From JBGSON01 sp041739085 (lineage in GTDB: Bacteria; Patescibacteriota; Gracilibacteria; CAIRYL01), in NCBI GenBank assembly GCA_041739085.1, contig JBGSON010000049.1, forward strand, positions 1-14,322: DNA of 14,322 nucleotides, in the 5' to 3' direction. Of this stretch, positions 1 through 8,300 are shown in pieces; within the stretch, counting starts at the first letter, position 1, and every line of letters starts with the position of its first letter. Under the pieces are notes generated by a model. It had not been told where the DNA came from, ran no database searches, and saw only the letters and a list, made by a program, of their open reading frames with translations. The translations under genes and the position numbers were made by a program.

Positions 1-1088
1 ATCGCCTTCCCGGATTCATTGAGATATGCGTAGATCTCAGAAATGATCCAGTTCGCCGTCTTCTTCGGATCCGCGGACTCCTTCGAAGCGACCTCAAAAA
101 AATCGGTCGATTCTTTGCTCGAGACCAGGATCTCTGCGTCAGTATAGGAAATATCATAATCGCGGTGATACCTCTCCATTTTCTCCGACGGGAGCTCGGG
201 GATTTTCTTTCTTATTGATTCAATGTCTTCTCCGGTGAAGGAAAGCGGAGGAATGTCCGGCTCCGGAAAATACCGATAATCCATGGCTTCCTCTTTGTTC
301 CTCTGTGAGATCGTGATTCCCTTCACGTCATCCCATCCTCTCGTTTCCTGGACTATAGCCTCTCCTTTTCCTAGTGCTCCAATCTGGCGTTCGATTTCAT
401 ATTCGAGCGCTTTCTCGATATTCCGGAATGAGTTCATATTCTTCACTTCGACCTTTGTGCCGAGTTCTGTATCTGTCTTTTTTTTCACGGAGACATTGAC
501 ATCGCAGCGGAACATCCCTTTCTCCATATCCGCATCGGCAGCGCCAAGAAAACGGAGCATTCTCTGTACCTCCTTGAGAAATGCGGATACCTCTTTTGGG
601 GTATGAAAGTCGGGCTCAGTGACGATCTCCATGAGAGGGGAGCCGGCGCGGTTCAAATCCACGAGGGATTTTCCGTTCTCATGGATGAGCTTTCCTGCAT
701 CATTTTCAAGATGAAGCCTTCGAAGATGAAAAGATTTCTTTTCCCCGTCGACGAAAACGGTGACCATACCGTCATGAGCAAGCGGTTCATCATATTGTGA
801 GATCTGATAGCCACAGGGGAGGTCGGGATAGAAATAGCTTTTCCTGTCGAATTTCGATTGCGGGGAGATCGTGCATTTCAATGCGAGTGCAGTGAGCATG
901 CCATATTCAACTGCTTTTTTATTGAGAACGGGGAGAGATCCGGGGAATCCGGCGCATACGGGACAGATATGTTCATTCGGTCCGGCTTTCCACGTGTCAT
1001 TCGAGCATCCGCAGAACATCTTTGACTCCGTGTTGATGCGTGCGTGGATCTCAAGACCCATTACCGGTTCATAGTTTCCGTTCGTCAT
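1..1088 (-). CDS. gatB: Asp-tRNA(Asn)/Glu-tRNA(Gln) amidotransferase subunit B (partial, C-terminus off window)
   Basis: GatB is the kinase/tRNA-binding subunit of GatCAB, which activates and amidates misacylated Glu-tRNA(Gln) or Asp-tRNA(Asn) in the cytoplasm. The frame is open from the ATG at 1086-1088 to the left edge, giving 362 residues of an expected ~480. The tail domain is therefore mostly missing. Recognisable family segments in order are YEPVMGLEIHARI near the N-terminus, a CxC...CPVC zinc-type cysteine set at residues 26, 28, 42 and 45, KSYFYPDLPCGYQISQYD, DLNRAGSPLMEIVTEPDF, FRCDVNVSV, EVKNMNSF, and MDYRYFPEPDIPPL. The start is chosen because the conserved YEPVMGLEIH block begins five residues later. 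No Shine-Dalgarno is seen; the preceding bases are pyrimidine-rich (CTTTTCAACTCTC). The gene is divergent from the holin-like gene. Family identity is near certain. Confidence 0.97.
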   Translation of the reverse strand, partial: MTNGNYEPVMGLEIHARINTESKMFCGCSNDTWKAGPNEHICPVCAGFPGSLPVLNKKAVEYGMLTALALKCTISPQSKFDRKSYFYPDLPCGYQISQYDEPLAHDGMVTVFVDGEKKSFHLRRLHLENDAGKLIHENGKSLVDLNRAGSPLMEIVTEPDFHTPKEVSAFLKEVQRMLRFLGAADADMEKGMFRCDVNVSVKKKTDTELGTKVEVKNMNSFRNIEKALEYEIERQIGALGKGEAIVQETRGWDDVKGITISQRNKEEAMDYRYFPEPDIPPLSFTGEDIESIRKKIPELPSEKMERYHRDYDISYTDAEILVSSKESTDFFEVASKESADPKKTANWIISEIYAYLNESGKA

Positions 1089-1113
1089 GAGAGTTGAAAA
1101 GAGTGCACCACGC

Positions 1114-1142
1114 ATTCTGACGCTTTTTCCCGTGAATCTCAA
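1114..1142 (-). promoter_or_regulatory. candidate sigma70-type promoter of gatB
   Basis: On the minus strand, TTGAGA (1137-1142) and CAGAAT (1114-1119) are separated by 17 bp. This would place transcription start roughly 20 bases upstream of the gatB ATG. The -35 differs from consensus at one position and the -10 at two. It is supported only by motif match and position. Confidence 0.4.
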
Positions 1143-1157
1143 GGAAAGACGAAAGAG

Positions 1158-1200
1158 AAAACACAAAAGAAAAAAGAGGAATATTCTTCTTTTGTGTTTT
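1158..1200. repeat. perfect 14-bp inverted repeat in the divergent gatB/holin intergenic region
   Basis: The arms AAAACACAAAAGAA (1158-1171) and TTCTTTTGTGTTTT (1187-1200) are exact reverse complements around a 15-base spacer. The repeat lies between the two divergent candidate promoters: upstream of the gatB -35 at 1142 and upstream of the plus-strand -35 at 1223. That position fits an operator or architectural site better than a terminator, since neither flanking gene ends here. The arms are AT-rich, which weakens the significance. A cruciform or a leftover terminator remains possible. Confidence 0.55.
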
Positions 1201-1222
1201 GTGCTTTTTCATTTTCCTGTTC

Positions 1223-1252
1223 TTGACGCACTTTGCGAAACTAGTGTCTAAT
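1223..1252 (+). promoter_or_regulatory. candidate sigma70-type promoter of the holin-family gene
   Basis: TTGACG (1223-1228) and TCTAAT (1247-1252) are spaced 18 bp apart. The predicted start of transcription near 1259 would leave a leader of about 18 bases before the ATG at 1277. The -35 matches consensus at five of six positions and the -10 at four of six. Assigned by motif and position only. Confidence 0.5.
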
Positions 1253-1276
1253 TGCGGTAGCTTCTCTTCGATTATT

Positions 1277-1672
1277 ATGCGCCACATCCTTCAGCATTTC
1301 ATTCTCTCCATAATCGCAAACGCACTTGCGCTCTTCCTCGTCCAGTATCTGCTTCAGAGCAGGGGTTTTATGATCAGTCCGCCGGTACTCGGGTTCATTT
1401 TCGTCGGGATGAGCATCGCTATACTCAACACCATAGTCCGTCCGGTCCTCAGGTTAATGACCTTTCCCCTCGTCATCCTCACCATGGGGCTTTTCCTCAT
1501 AGTCATCAATGCGATCATCCTCTATCTCACGGAATATTTTTTCAACGAACTCTTCGCCAGTACTCTCTCCGTGACATTTCATGTCGGAAACGGCGCACTG
1601 GCCTATCTCATCGCAGCATTCCTTTTTTCCGTGTTCAACTCGATCACCCATTGGCTTCTCGCGAAGCATTAA
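1277..1672 (+). CDS. phage holin family 4 / YvlD-like small integral membrane protein
   Basis: This 131-residue protein has four hydrophobic segments, at about residues 7-24, 37-53, 62-84 and 107-126. The family signature is at residues 51-85: NTIVRPVLRLMTFPL leading into LTMGLFLIVINAIILYLT. This is characteristic of the phage_holin_4_2 (YvlD) family of chromosomal membrane proteins, whose biochemical role is not settled; the name does not imply a prophage here. An in-frame upstream start at 1199 exists, but that extension would overlap the candidate promoter at 1223-1252. The ATG at 1277 also gives the usual family length and N-terminus, so it is preferred. No Shine-Dalgarno precedes it. The gene stands alone between a divergent gatB and a convergent Clp gene and ends immediately before a terminator. 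Confidence 0.88.
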   Translation: MRHILQHFILSIIANALALFLVQYLLQSRGFMISPPVLGFIFVGMSIAILNTIVRPVLRLMTFPLVILTMGLFLIVINAIILYLTEYFFNELFASTLSVTFHVGNGALAYLIAAFLFSVFNSITHWLLAKH

Positions 1673-1699
1673 AAAGACCGGAGCAGATGTCCGGTCTTT
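1673..1699. terminator. bidirectional intrinsic terminator shared by the convergent holin and Clp genes
   Basis: A perfect 10-bp stem, AAAGACCGGA (1673-1682) with TCCGGTCTTT (1690-1699), closes a 7-base loop. On the plus strand it is followed by CGTTTTC. On the minus strand the descending arm runs straight into TTTTT before the holin stop. It begins one base after the holin TAA and lies 24 bases past the Clp stop, so it can serve both genes. Confidence 0.88.
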
Positions 1700-1723
1700 C
1701 GTTTTCATGGGGAAGAGATGGAA

Positions 1724-4700
1724 TTAGACTTTGTCGTTCATGAAGTCAAATCCCTCGAGTTCGTCAGATTCCGGAGGCGTTGTTTTCGCTGTAGTTGCAT
1801 TGCCGGAATCCGAAGGAACGGGAGCCTGCGCAGGAACGGCTGCTCCGACGAGGACTTTTTCCGGCTCGTTTTGCGGATTTGCTGCGATATTCTCAGTGAC
1901 AATTGCCTTTTGGGCTTCTGATGACTGTTCGGCAGGTTTTTCCTCATCGGAGACCGTTTTTGCTTCTTCCGTGCTTTCAGCATCGGCTTTTTCTGAATGA
2001 TGGTCAGTCCATATTTTTTCGAGTTTCGTCTTGAGGTCTCCTTCCATCTCGGAAAAGATCTTCAGGGACTGGAATTCCTCGAATGTTTTCGGCTGAAATA
2101 TGAAGAGAGTCGGTTCGGTTTCATCAGCCTTGAATATCTCATTCTTCTGCTCTTCAGTAAGACCTTCGTTCATCAGGGCATCGATCTCTTCTTTTGTAAT
2201 GCGCTGCTCCTCGGAGACCGCTTCCTCAGTTTCAGAAGGATGGGATTTAGTCCAGAGCGCTTCGATCGCACTGGAAAGCTCTTCCGGGAGATCTTCCGCA
2301 AATGAGGCGTTATTCAGTTCAGTGATCGTCTGAGCTTTAAAATAGAGAAAGTCGGGATCAGCGTAATCAATGCTGAAGAGCGCGCTCCTCTCATCCTCTG
2401 TCAGTCCGATTTCCTTGAGGACATCGATGTCCTCTTTGCTCACCTTTCCTGACTTTTTCTCACTGCTCCCTTTGTCGACCTCGGATTCTATGGAGCCGAG
2501 CATCCCTGTGGATTCTTCATCACTTTTCTCGAATGACACATCTCCCTCGTCTTCATCCGCGCCGCGGACTCCTTTCACAAACTTGAGATGTTCTTTTCCG
2601 GTGCTCGCATCCCTGTCCACGTCGACGACAATATGGTCTCCCTCCTTGAATTCGCCCTTGATGAGTTTGTCCGAGAGGGGATTTTCGACGAGACGCAGAA
2701 TCGCTCTTTGGAGAGGTCGCGCTCCGAATTCCGGATCGAATCCTCCGTTCTTGGCGATATGCTTCTTCGTTGCGTTTGTGAGATGAATAGTGATGTTCTT
2801 TTCGAGGAGGAGCTTCTTCGTCTTCTTCATCATGATGTCGACGATCTTCACGATGTGTTCAAGAGTGAGAGGCTCAAAGAAGATGAGATCCTCAAAACGG
2901 TTGATGAGCTCAGGCCGGAAGAATTTCTTCAGTTCCGGAAGGATCTGGCGCTTCAGGTCTTCAAAGAAGAGTTCCTGAGCTTCCTGTTCCTTCGGGACTC
3001 CGGCTCCGTATTTCTGTGTGATGAGCTGGGAGCAAAGGTTTGATGTGCACACAATAATCGTGTTTTTAAAACTCACGAGCCTTCCGTGGTTGTCCGTCAC
3101 CCTCCCGTCGTCAAGGATCTGAAGGAGGATGTTGAAAACATCCGGATGTGCCTTTTCCACTTCATCAAAGAGGACGATGGAATAGGAATGCCTTCGTACA
3201 GCTTCTGTGAGCTCGCCGCCTTTTTCGTAACCGACATATCCCGGAGGAGGTCCGATAAGCCTCGCGACTGCGTGCTTCTCCATGAATTCACTCATATCGA
3301 AGCGGATCATGGATTCCTTCGTCCCGAAGAGGACCTCGGCAAGAGCTTTGCAGACTTCCGTTTTTCCGACTCCGATGGGTCCCATGAAGAGAAATGAGGC
3401 GATCGGTTTGTTTGGATCCCGGATACCGGCGCGGCTTCGCCTTACCGCCTGGGCGAGAGCATTGATCGGAAGATTCTGTCCGATGACATTTTTATGCATC
3501 TCGTCCTCGAGAGACATGAGTTTTTCCGTCTCTGATGAGGTGAGGTTCTCAACAGGAACCCCTGTCCATCGGGAAATGATCTTAAGGAGATGCTCTTCCT
3601 GGATCTCGTCATGCGCAGTCGATTTTTCATCCACGATCTTCTGTTCCTCATCCTCGAGGAGTTTGTTTTTCTCCTGGAGTTCCTTTTCCAGCCTCGTGAT
3701 CTCCTCAAGATTGACCATCTGCTTCGCTCTCTCCTGTTCCGCCTTGAGCTGTTCGATATCCTGCCGGAGCTGATTGATCGCCTCCGGCATGGCGAGAGAA
3801 GGGATCTTGCACATGACGCTTGCTTCATCGATGAGGTCAAATGCCTTATCAGGGAGGAAGCGGTCGTTCACATACCGGTCGGAAAGCTTCACCGCTTTTT
3901 TGATGATGTCGTCCGTTATTTTTACTTTGTGAAAAGCTTCATATTTGTCGCGGACGCCTCTCAGGATCTCAATACTGTCTTCCACGCTCGGCTCTCCGAC
4001 GATGACTGGCTGAAACCTTCTCTCAAGGGCCTGGTCTTCTTCAATATATTGATGGTATTCACCCGTGGTCGTCGCTCCGATACAGTGGAGTTCTCCTCGA
4101 GCGAGAGGCGGCTTCAGGATGTTCGCCGCATCGGTCGTCCCTTCGGAGATAAGCGTGTGGATCTCATCGATGAAGAGGATGACATCGCCTTTAGAATTAA
4201 TGACTTCCTTGATGATGGAATCAAGCCTTTTCTCGAATTCCCCGCGTTTCGAAGCTCCTGAAAGAAGAGAATTGATGGTCACGGCGACGATCCGCTTTCC
4301 TTTGAGGATATCCGGGACATTGCCCGTGACGATCCTGAAAGCGAGACCTTCGACGATCGCGGTCTTCCCGACTCCCGGTTCTCCGATGAGGACGGGGTTG
4401 TTTTTCTTTCTTCTCGCGAGAATATGGACGGTCCTCTCGATCTCCTCGCTCCTTCCGACGACCGGGTCGAGTTTTCCTTCCCTCGCCTTCTGGCAGAGGT
4501 CTTCGCCGAATTCATCAAGGGTCGGGGTCGCTCCGCCTCCCGCAAGGACATCCTTCTCTTCTCCTCTCCCGACAACGCTTTCGGTCGCGGTTTTTGCTTT
4601 CTCTGAATCAACACCGAATTTCTTCAGGATTTGCGCAGCAACTCCTTCTCCCTCGCGGATGAGACCGAGGAGGAGATGTTCGGGATTCGTCGCGTGATGA

Positions 4701-5206
4701 TTGAACTGGCGCCGCTCCTCGTCCGCGAGGAGGAGTGCCTGTTTTGCTCTCGGTGAGAAAGCCACTTTCTGAGGGGCGTCTTTCCCGGGTTTGAGTTTTT
4801 CGCGGATCGCCTTTTCGAGTTCTTCAGCCTTGAGTTCCAGTTTTTCGAAGATCTTCTCCATCACCTTATCTCTCTTCAGGATTATGCCGAGGAGGAGATG
4901 TTCCGTATCGATGTCAGCAGCTTTCATCATTTTCGCCTCTGATCCGGACGCGATGAGGACGCGGCGGAGACTATCAGAGAAAAAATGATCGATCGCTGCG
5001 CTTCGACCTCCGGAGATCGAGGAGGGCTTTGAAGAAGGAGCATTCTCGGACTTTCCCTGCGAAGACGGAGCTGTGCTTGACTGAGCAGCGTCCGGTGCTG
5101 ATGGTGCATCTTTTATTGAACCGCTGCCTGCCGCGGTCTCAGCAGATCCTTTTGGATCCGCGTCTTTCTCATTATCTTTCTGCTTTTTGAATGATGAGAA
5201 CAACAT
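1724..5206 (-). CDS. clpC: ClpC-like AAA+ unfoldase with extended N- and C-terminal tails
   Basis: This 1160-residue double-ring Clp/Hsp100 ATPase uses ATP to unfold proteins, in ClpC usually for ClpP. Domains in order: an Ala/Ser/Pro-rich tail (1-68); two Clp_N repeats (about 72-140 and 148-213); AAA1 with Walker A GEPGVGKT (275-282) and Walker B LFIDE (344-348); a short helical middle region (474-535), ClpC-sized rather than ClpB-sized; AAA2 with Walker A GPIGVGKT (609-616), pore loop GYVGY (656-660), Walker B IVLFDE (677-682) and Arg finger R770; and the small D2 domain to about 877. The next ~280 acidic residues exceed the usual ~810-residue ClpC length and carry a duplicated domain. Two expected features are missing. 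The AAA1 pore loop reads ASKRGEFE where KYRGEFE is typical, and the KYVGF-type ClpP-docking loop reads KYGAGV (732-737). ClpP partnership is therefore doubtful. The ATG at 5204-5206 has no Shine-Dalgarno. Confidence 0.9.
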   Translation of the reverse strand: MLFSSFKKQKDNEKDADPKGSAETAAGSGSIKDAPSAPDAAQSSTAPSSQGKSENAPSSKPSSISGGRSAAIDHFFSDSLRRVLIASGSEAKMMKAADIDTEHLLLGIILKRDKVMEKIFEKLELKAEELEKAIREKLKPGKDAPQKVAFSPRAKQALLLADEERRQFNHHATNPEHLLLGLIREGEGVAAQILKKFGVDSEKAKTATESVVGRGEEKDVLAGGGATPTLDEFGEDLCQKAREGKLDPVVGRSEEIERTVHILARRKKNNPVLIGEPGVGKTAIVEGLAFRIVTGNVPDILKGKRIVAVTINSLLSGASKRGEFEKRLDSIIKEVINSKGDVILFIDEIHTLISEGTTDAANILKPPLARGELHCIGATTTGEYHQYIEEDQALERRFQPVIVGEPSVEDSIEILRGVRDKYEAFHKVKITDDIIKKAVKLSDRYVNDRFLPDKAFDLIDEASVMCKIPSLAMPEAINQLRQDIEQLKAEQERAKQMVNLEEITRLEKELQEKNKLLEDEEQKIVDEKSTAHDEIQEEHLLKIISRWTGVPVENLTSSETEKLMSLEDEMHKNVIGQNLPINALAQAVRRSRAGIRDPNKPIASFLFMGPIGVGKTEVCKALAEVLFGTKESMIRFDMSEFMEKHAVARLIGPPPGYVGYEKGGELTEAVRRHSYSIVLFDEVEKAHPDVFNILLQILDDGRVTDNHGRLVSFKNTIIVCTSNLCSQLITQKYGAGVPKEQEAQELFFEDLKRQILPELKKFFRPELINRFEDLIFFEPLTLEHIVKIVDIMMKKTKKLLLEKNITIHLTNATKKHIAKNGGFDPEFGARPLQRAILRLVENPLSDKLIKGEFKEGDHIVVDVDRDASTGKEHLKFVKGVRGADEDEGDVSFEKSDEESTGMLGSIESEVDKGSSEKKSGKVSKEDIDVLKEIGLTEDERSALFSIDYADPDFLYFKAQTITELNNASFAEDLPEELSSAIEALWTKSHPSETEEAVSEEQRITKEEIDALMNEGLTEEQKNEIFKADETEPTLFIFQPKTFEEFQSLKIFSEMEGDLKTKLEKIWTDHHSEKADAESTEEAKTVSDEEKPAEQSSEAQKAIVTENIAANPQNEPEKVLVGAAVPAQAPVPSDSGNATTAKTTPPESDELEGFDFMNDKV
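1997..2443 (-). repeat. tandem duplicated ~68-residue domain in the Clp C-terminal tail
   Basis: Residues 922-989 (2240-2443) and 1003-1070 (1997-2200) align without gaps over 68 positions with 20 identities. The shared pattern is K-E-x-I-D-x-L, then GLTE, F-x-x-D-x-x-x-P, F-x-x-x-T-x-x-E, and a terminal E-x-x-W-T-x-x-H. The two copies are joined by a 13-residue acidic linker. I do not recognise the domain. The pattern of hydrophobic and acidic residues with an invariant Trp suggests a small folded helical unit rather than disordered tail. Confidence 0.8.
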
Positions 5207-5248
5207 AGAAGTAGGGAAAAAATATGTTTTTGCTTTAAAAAAAGTGAA

Positions 5249-5265
5249 TGATTTTAGATAAATCA
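5249..5265. promoter_or_regulatory. candidate operator palindrome at the clpC transcription start
   Basis: TGATTTTAGATAAATCA has perfect 6-bp arms (5249-5254 and 5260-5265) around a 5-base centre. It sits where transcription from the adjacent promoter should begin. It does not resemble the CtsR or CIRCE sites that control Clp genes in Firmicutes. The surroundings are very AT-rich, so chance symmetry is possible. Confidence 0.3.
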
Positions 5266-5269
5266 GATT

Positions 5270-5298
5270 ATTTTATCATATTTTTAGTGATTTTGAAA
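5270..5298 (-). promoter_or_regulatory. candidate promoter of clpC
   Basis: On the minus strand, TTTCAA (5293-5298) and TAAAAT (5270-5275) are spaced 17 bp apart. The -10 is preceded by TGA, an extended -10 element. The predicted start near 5263 gives a leader of about 57 bases. The 101-bp gap is markedly AT-richer than the coding DNA on either side, which supports an independent promoter for clpC. No strong terminator for the upstream gene is visible, so readthrough is possible. Confidence 0.55.
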
Positions 5299-5307
5299 CC
5301 TTTTTTG

Positions 5308-8300
5308 TCATTTTTCCTCATCTTTTTCTTCGTCTTCATCCGATGCTTCGAGCGATGATTTTTTCTTTTTCTTGTCCTTTTTCTTCTTATCCGTATCGAC
5401 ATCTTCATCCTCGATTCCACCCTTGAGAAGCTTTTCCAATTCGCTCTCTTCCTCATCATCATCTCCCGGTGTGGATGATCCCTTCTTCTTTTCATCGAGC
5501 GAGTCGAGTGCGTCGAGAATGCTCACCTCACCCAATGAATCGAATTCCTCATCCGTCGTCTCATCGGTTGTCATCATCTTTTTGCTTTCCGAAAGGAACT
5601 GAGAATCCTCCTCTGATGACTCCGTCACAGTACTTCCAACGGATTCTTCTGTCGCACGGATTTCAGTTTTGCCAGTCGCCGCAGTATTGAAAGACTCATC
5701 CGTAGTCTCATCGGTACTCATCATCAATTTCCTTTCCGAATGGAACTGAGAGTCCTCCTCCGATGACTCCGCCATCGGACTTCCAACGGATTCTCCCGCT
5801 TCATAGACCTCAGTATTTCTACTCTCCAATTCATCGGACTGCTCACTTCTCGTTTTCTCTCTCTGCAATGCATTTTCAGACCTTCTTGCTTCTTCACTTG
5901 TTTTCTCGCTCCGGATAGAGGAGTCGAACGACCCAGTGTCTTCGGCTGCTCCGGCTCCCCGAATCTTGTTGTCCCGACGTTCTCTTTCCTCTTCGTCCAT
6001 TCCGATGACGCTTTCGACCGCTTCTTCCACTTCGATTTTTTCTTTCCCGCTCTGTCCTGTCTCAGATGATCCTGCGGAGGAATACCGGTCAGCACCTTGG
6101 AGCGGAGTCGAAGATGATCCAAAGGAAGCATCATCTTCCCGGTCGATCTCCCTGATGTGAGATTCGCGGTCTTCTTTGTCTGTCTTGTCTTCGACATTAT
6201 CATCGGCGAGTGGATTATTCATCCTTCTCTCATCCGTAACGTCATCGAAATCGAGATCCACATCATCTTCATAGGAATGTTTCTTCGTTGTTTTCGCTTT
6301 TCTTTCGACATAGAGAGAATCGTCGTCGTCAGCTCCTTCTCCTTTTCCTGCCTCCATGGTCTTCAGCGCTTCCTTTTTCGGGGCTCCGGCATCTTCGCCT
6401 GATTCCGGCACACTTTTCGTGACATCAGAATTCATCTTTCTCAGCGTCTCTTCGCGGATCTTCTGCCCGACATCCTCCGCGATCTCGCTCTTCTGGGTGA
6501 GCCTCTCTTTCTCTGTTTCAAACTTCTTTTTGCTTATATCATCCGTGATTTTCTTTTTATCCTCGCTGTCTTTGATGAGGGACTGAACGTCGATCTCTTT
6601 ATGCGCTTCATGTGCGCTCGATATTTCTGAGATCTTTTCATGTTTTGCCGTAGATTCTTTTATCCTCTCATGGATACTCTCTTTTGTTTCTGCCGGCTCA
6701 TGGAGCTTCCCTTTTTGCGTCTGGAACGCAGATGTCGTCACTTTATCATCACGCGAAGCGGCTCTGGATTTCGATTCCTGGATCAGCGAATGAGCATCTC
6801 TTGTCGTATGGCTTTCCGCCTTTTCGAGAGCTTTCTGCGCTATCGCATCTCCCTTCTTCGATCTCTCATGGAGTTCTTTTGTAATGGCCTCTTTCTGGGA
6901 TTCTAATCTCGACGTAGAGATAGAAGTATTGCTTGAAGTTTGCTGTGATGCCGTCAGAATACTGAGAGTGTTCAGGAGTTCCTTCGTCGACACCTTGTCT
7001 TTCGATGAGACGCTTGAGGTCGACTTGTCATGGGTCGCAACTGCTTCTGATGTTGCTTCCGAAGCATATTCCTTTTCTGTCGCAGTGTTTTCTTGTGGCA
7101 GGATCTCCACCGGCATCTGGGTCATCTGTTTTACTTCCGGATACACCGTAGCGTCGACATGCACCGGTTCTTGTTCACCAAGTGCTTCCGACGGACCTTT
7201 CGGAGTAAAGAACCCTCTCCGTTTTACCGGCATCTTCGGAGAGAGGATCGGATAATCGCCCCTGATGTATCTCGTGAGCCAGAAGGGGAGGATGACTCCC
7301 ATATAGAGCATCATGAGTGCGGAAATATATTTCATGATCTCGCGCGGAGTGTTGAGATATCCTGAAGTGACTCCGGGGGCCGCGACATAGAGATTCGTCG
7401 TATTCGGATAGATAAGCGTTGAAGGAGCGTTGTATGAGCTTTCGAGAGGTACACCGGTGAGCGTCCAGATATTCACGATGATATAAAGCGTCATCGCGAG
7501 GATCGGTCCTATGAGAAGCCATCTCCCGAAGAGCCACACCCAGTACCGGAAGAGGAACCTCGTCGTATGGAAAAGGGAAAGAACGAGAAGAAACGGTGAA
7601 AAGATGAGGAGAAACCAGAGGATGACATACCGGAAGACGAAGATGAGCGCGATGAGGAGCTGTCCGATCGATCCGATGACGACGAGGAGGACATTGAAGA
7701 ATGTCGGCTCCTTAAAACGGTCGACATAGAGATCGTCTTTTTCCGTAAGCTGCTCCGTATCCACCGTTTCGCCGAGGTTCTGAGGATAGTTTTTACTGAG
7801 ATAGAGTGTGCGCTGAAGTCCGACAAATCCGCCGTAATCGATATCGTATGCGGATAGGATATCCGATGCCGAGATCCTCGATGTCCGGAGGTCGGCTCTC
7901 ATCGCCGCCATCTGTGCTTCGATTTTTTCTATTTTCGCCTGATCATCAGCATCAGTCGGATCAAGATCTGCGAGCCGTCCATCATAAAATTCGATGGCAT
8001 TATTCGAAAACTCTCCCGATGCACTCTTCACGAGGAGCGTTCTCTGGAGAATATTCGTCCCGTCGACGAGGAGCCGGGTGAGGGGGAGCGAGAAATTCAC
8101 CGACACAGCCCCGATGACAAAGAGGATGACCATCCGTTTCAGCCGGTCGCGGGAGATGATGATGGAAAAGTTCCAGAGGAAGGCGATCGCGAGAAGCGCG
8201 AGGATGAAAAAACCGTTCGCGATATTTAAGGACTTATTATAGATCATGGTGATGTTCTCGTTCCGGAATCCGGTGTCATCGATGGCGAGCGCCCAGTCGA

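Noticed and set aside
1199..1276. Upstream in-frame ATG of the holin-family gene
   Set aside because: The extension would lie across the candidate promoter at 1223-1252 and lengthen the protein beyond the usual family N-terminus.
1069..1287. 72-residue minus-strand open frame spanning the gatB/holin intergenic region
   Set aside because: It overlaps the gatB start in another frame and runs through the inverted repeat and both candidate promoters. Its composition is low-complexity Lys/Ser and it resembles no known protein.
1277..1672. Prophage lysis holin
   Set aside because: The signature is of the chromosomal YvlD-type family, and no endolysin, tail or integrase gene is in the window.
3590..4261. 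223-residue plus-strand open frame opposite clpC
   Set aside because: It is antisense to the AAA1 and middle regions of an unmistakable Clp ATPase and shows no recognisable motif.
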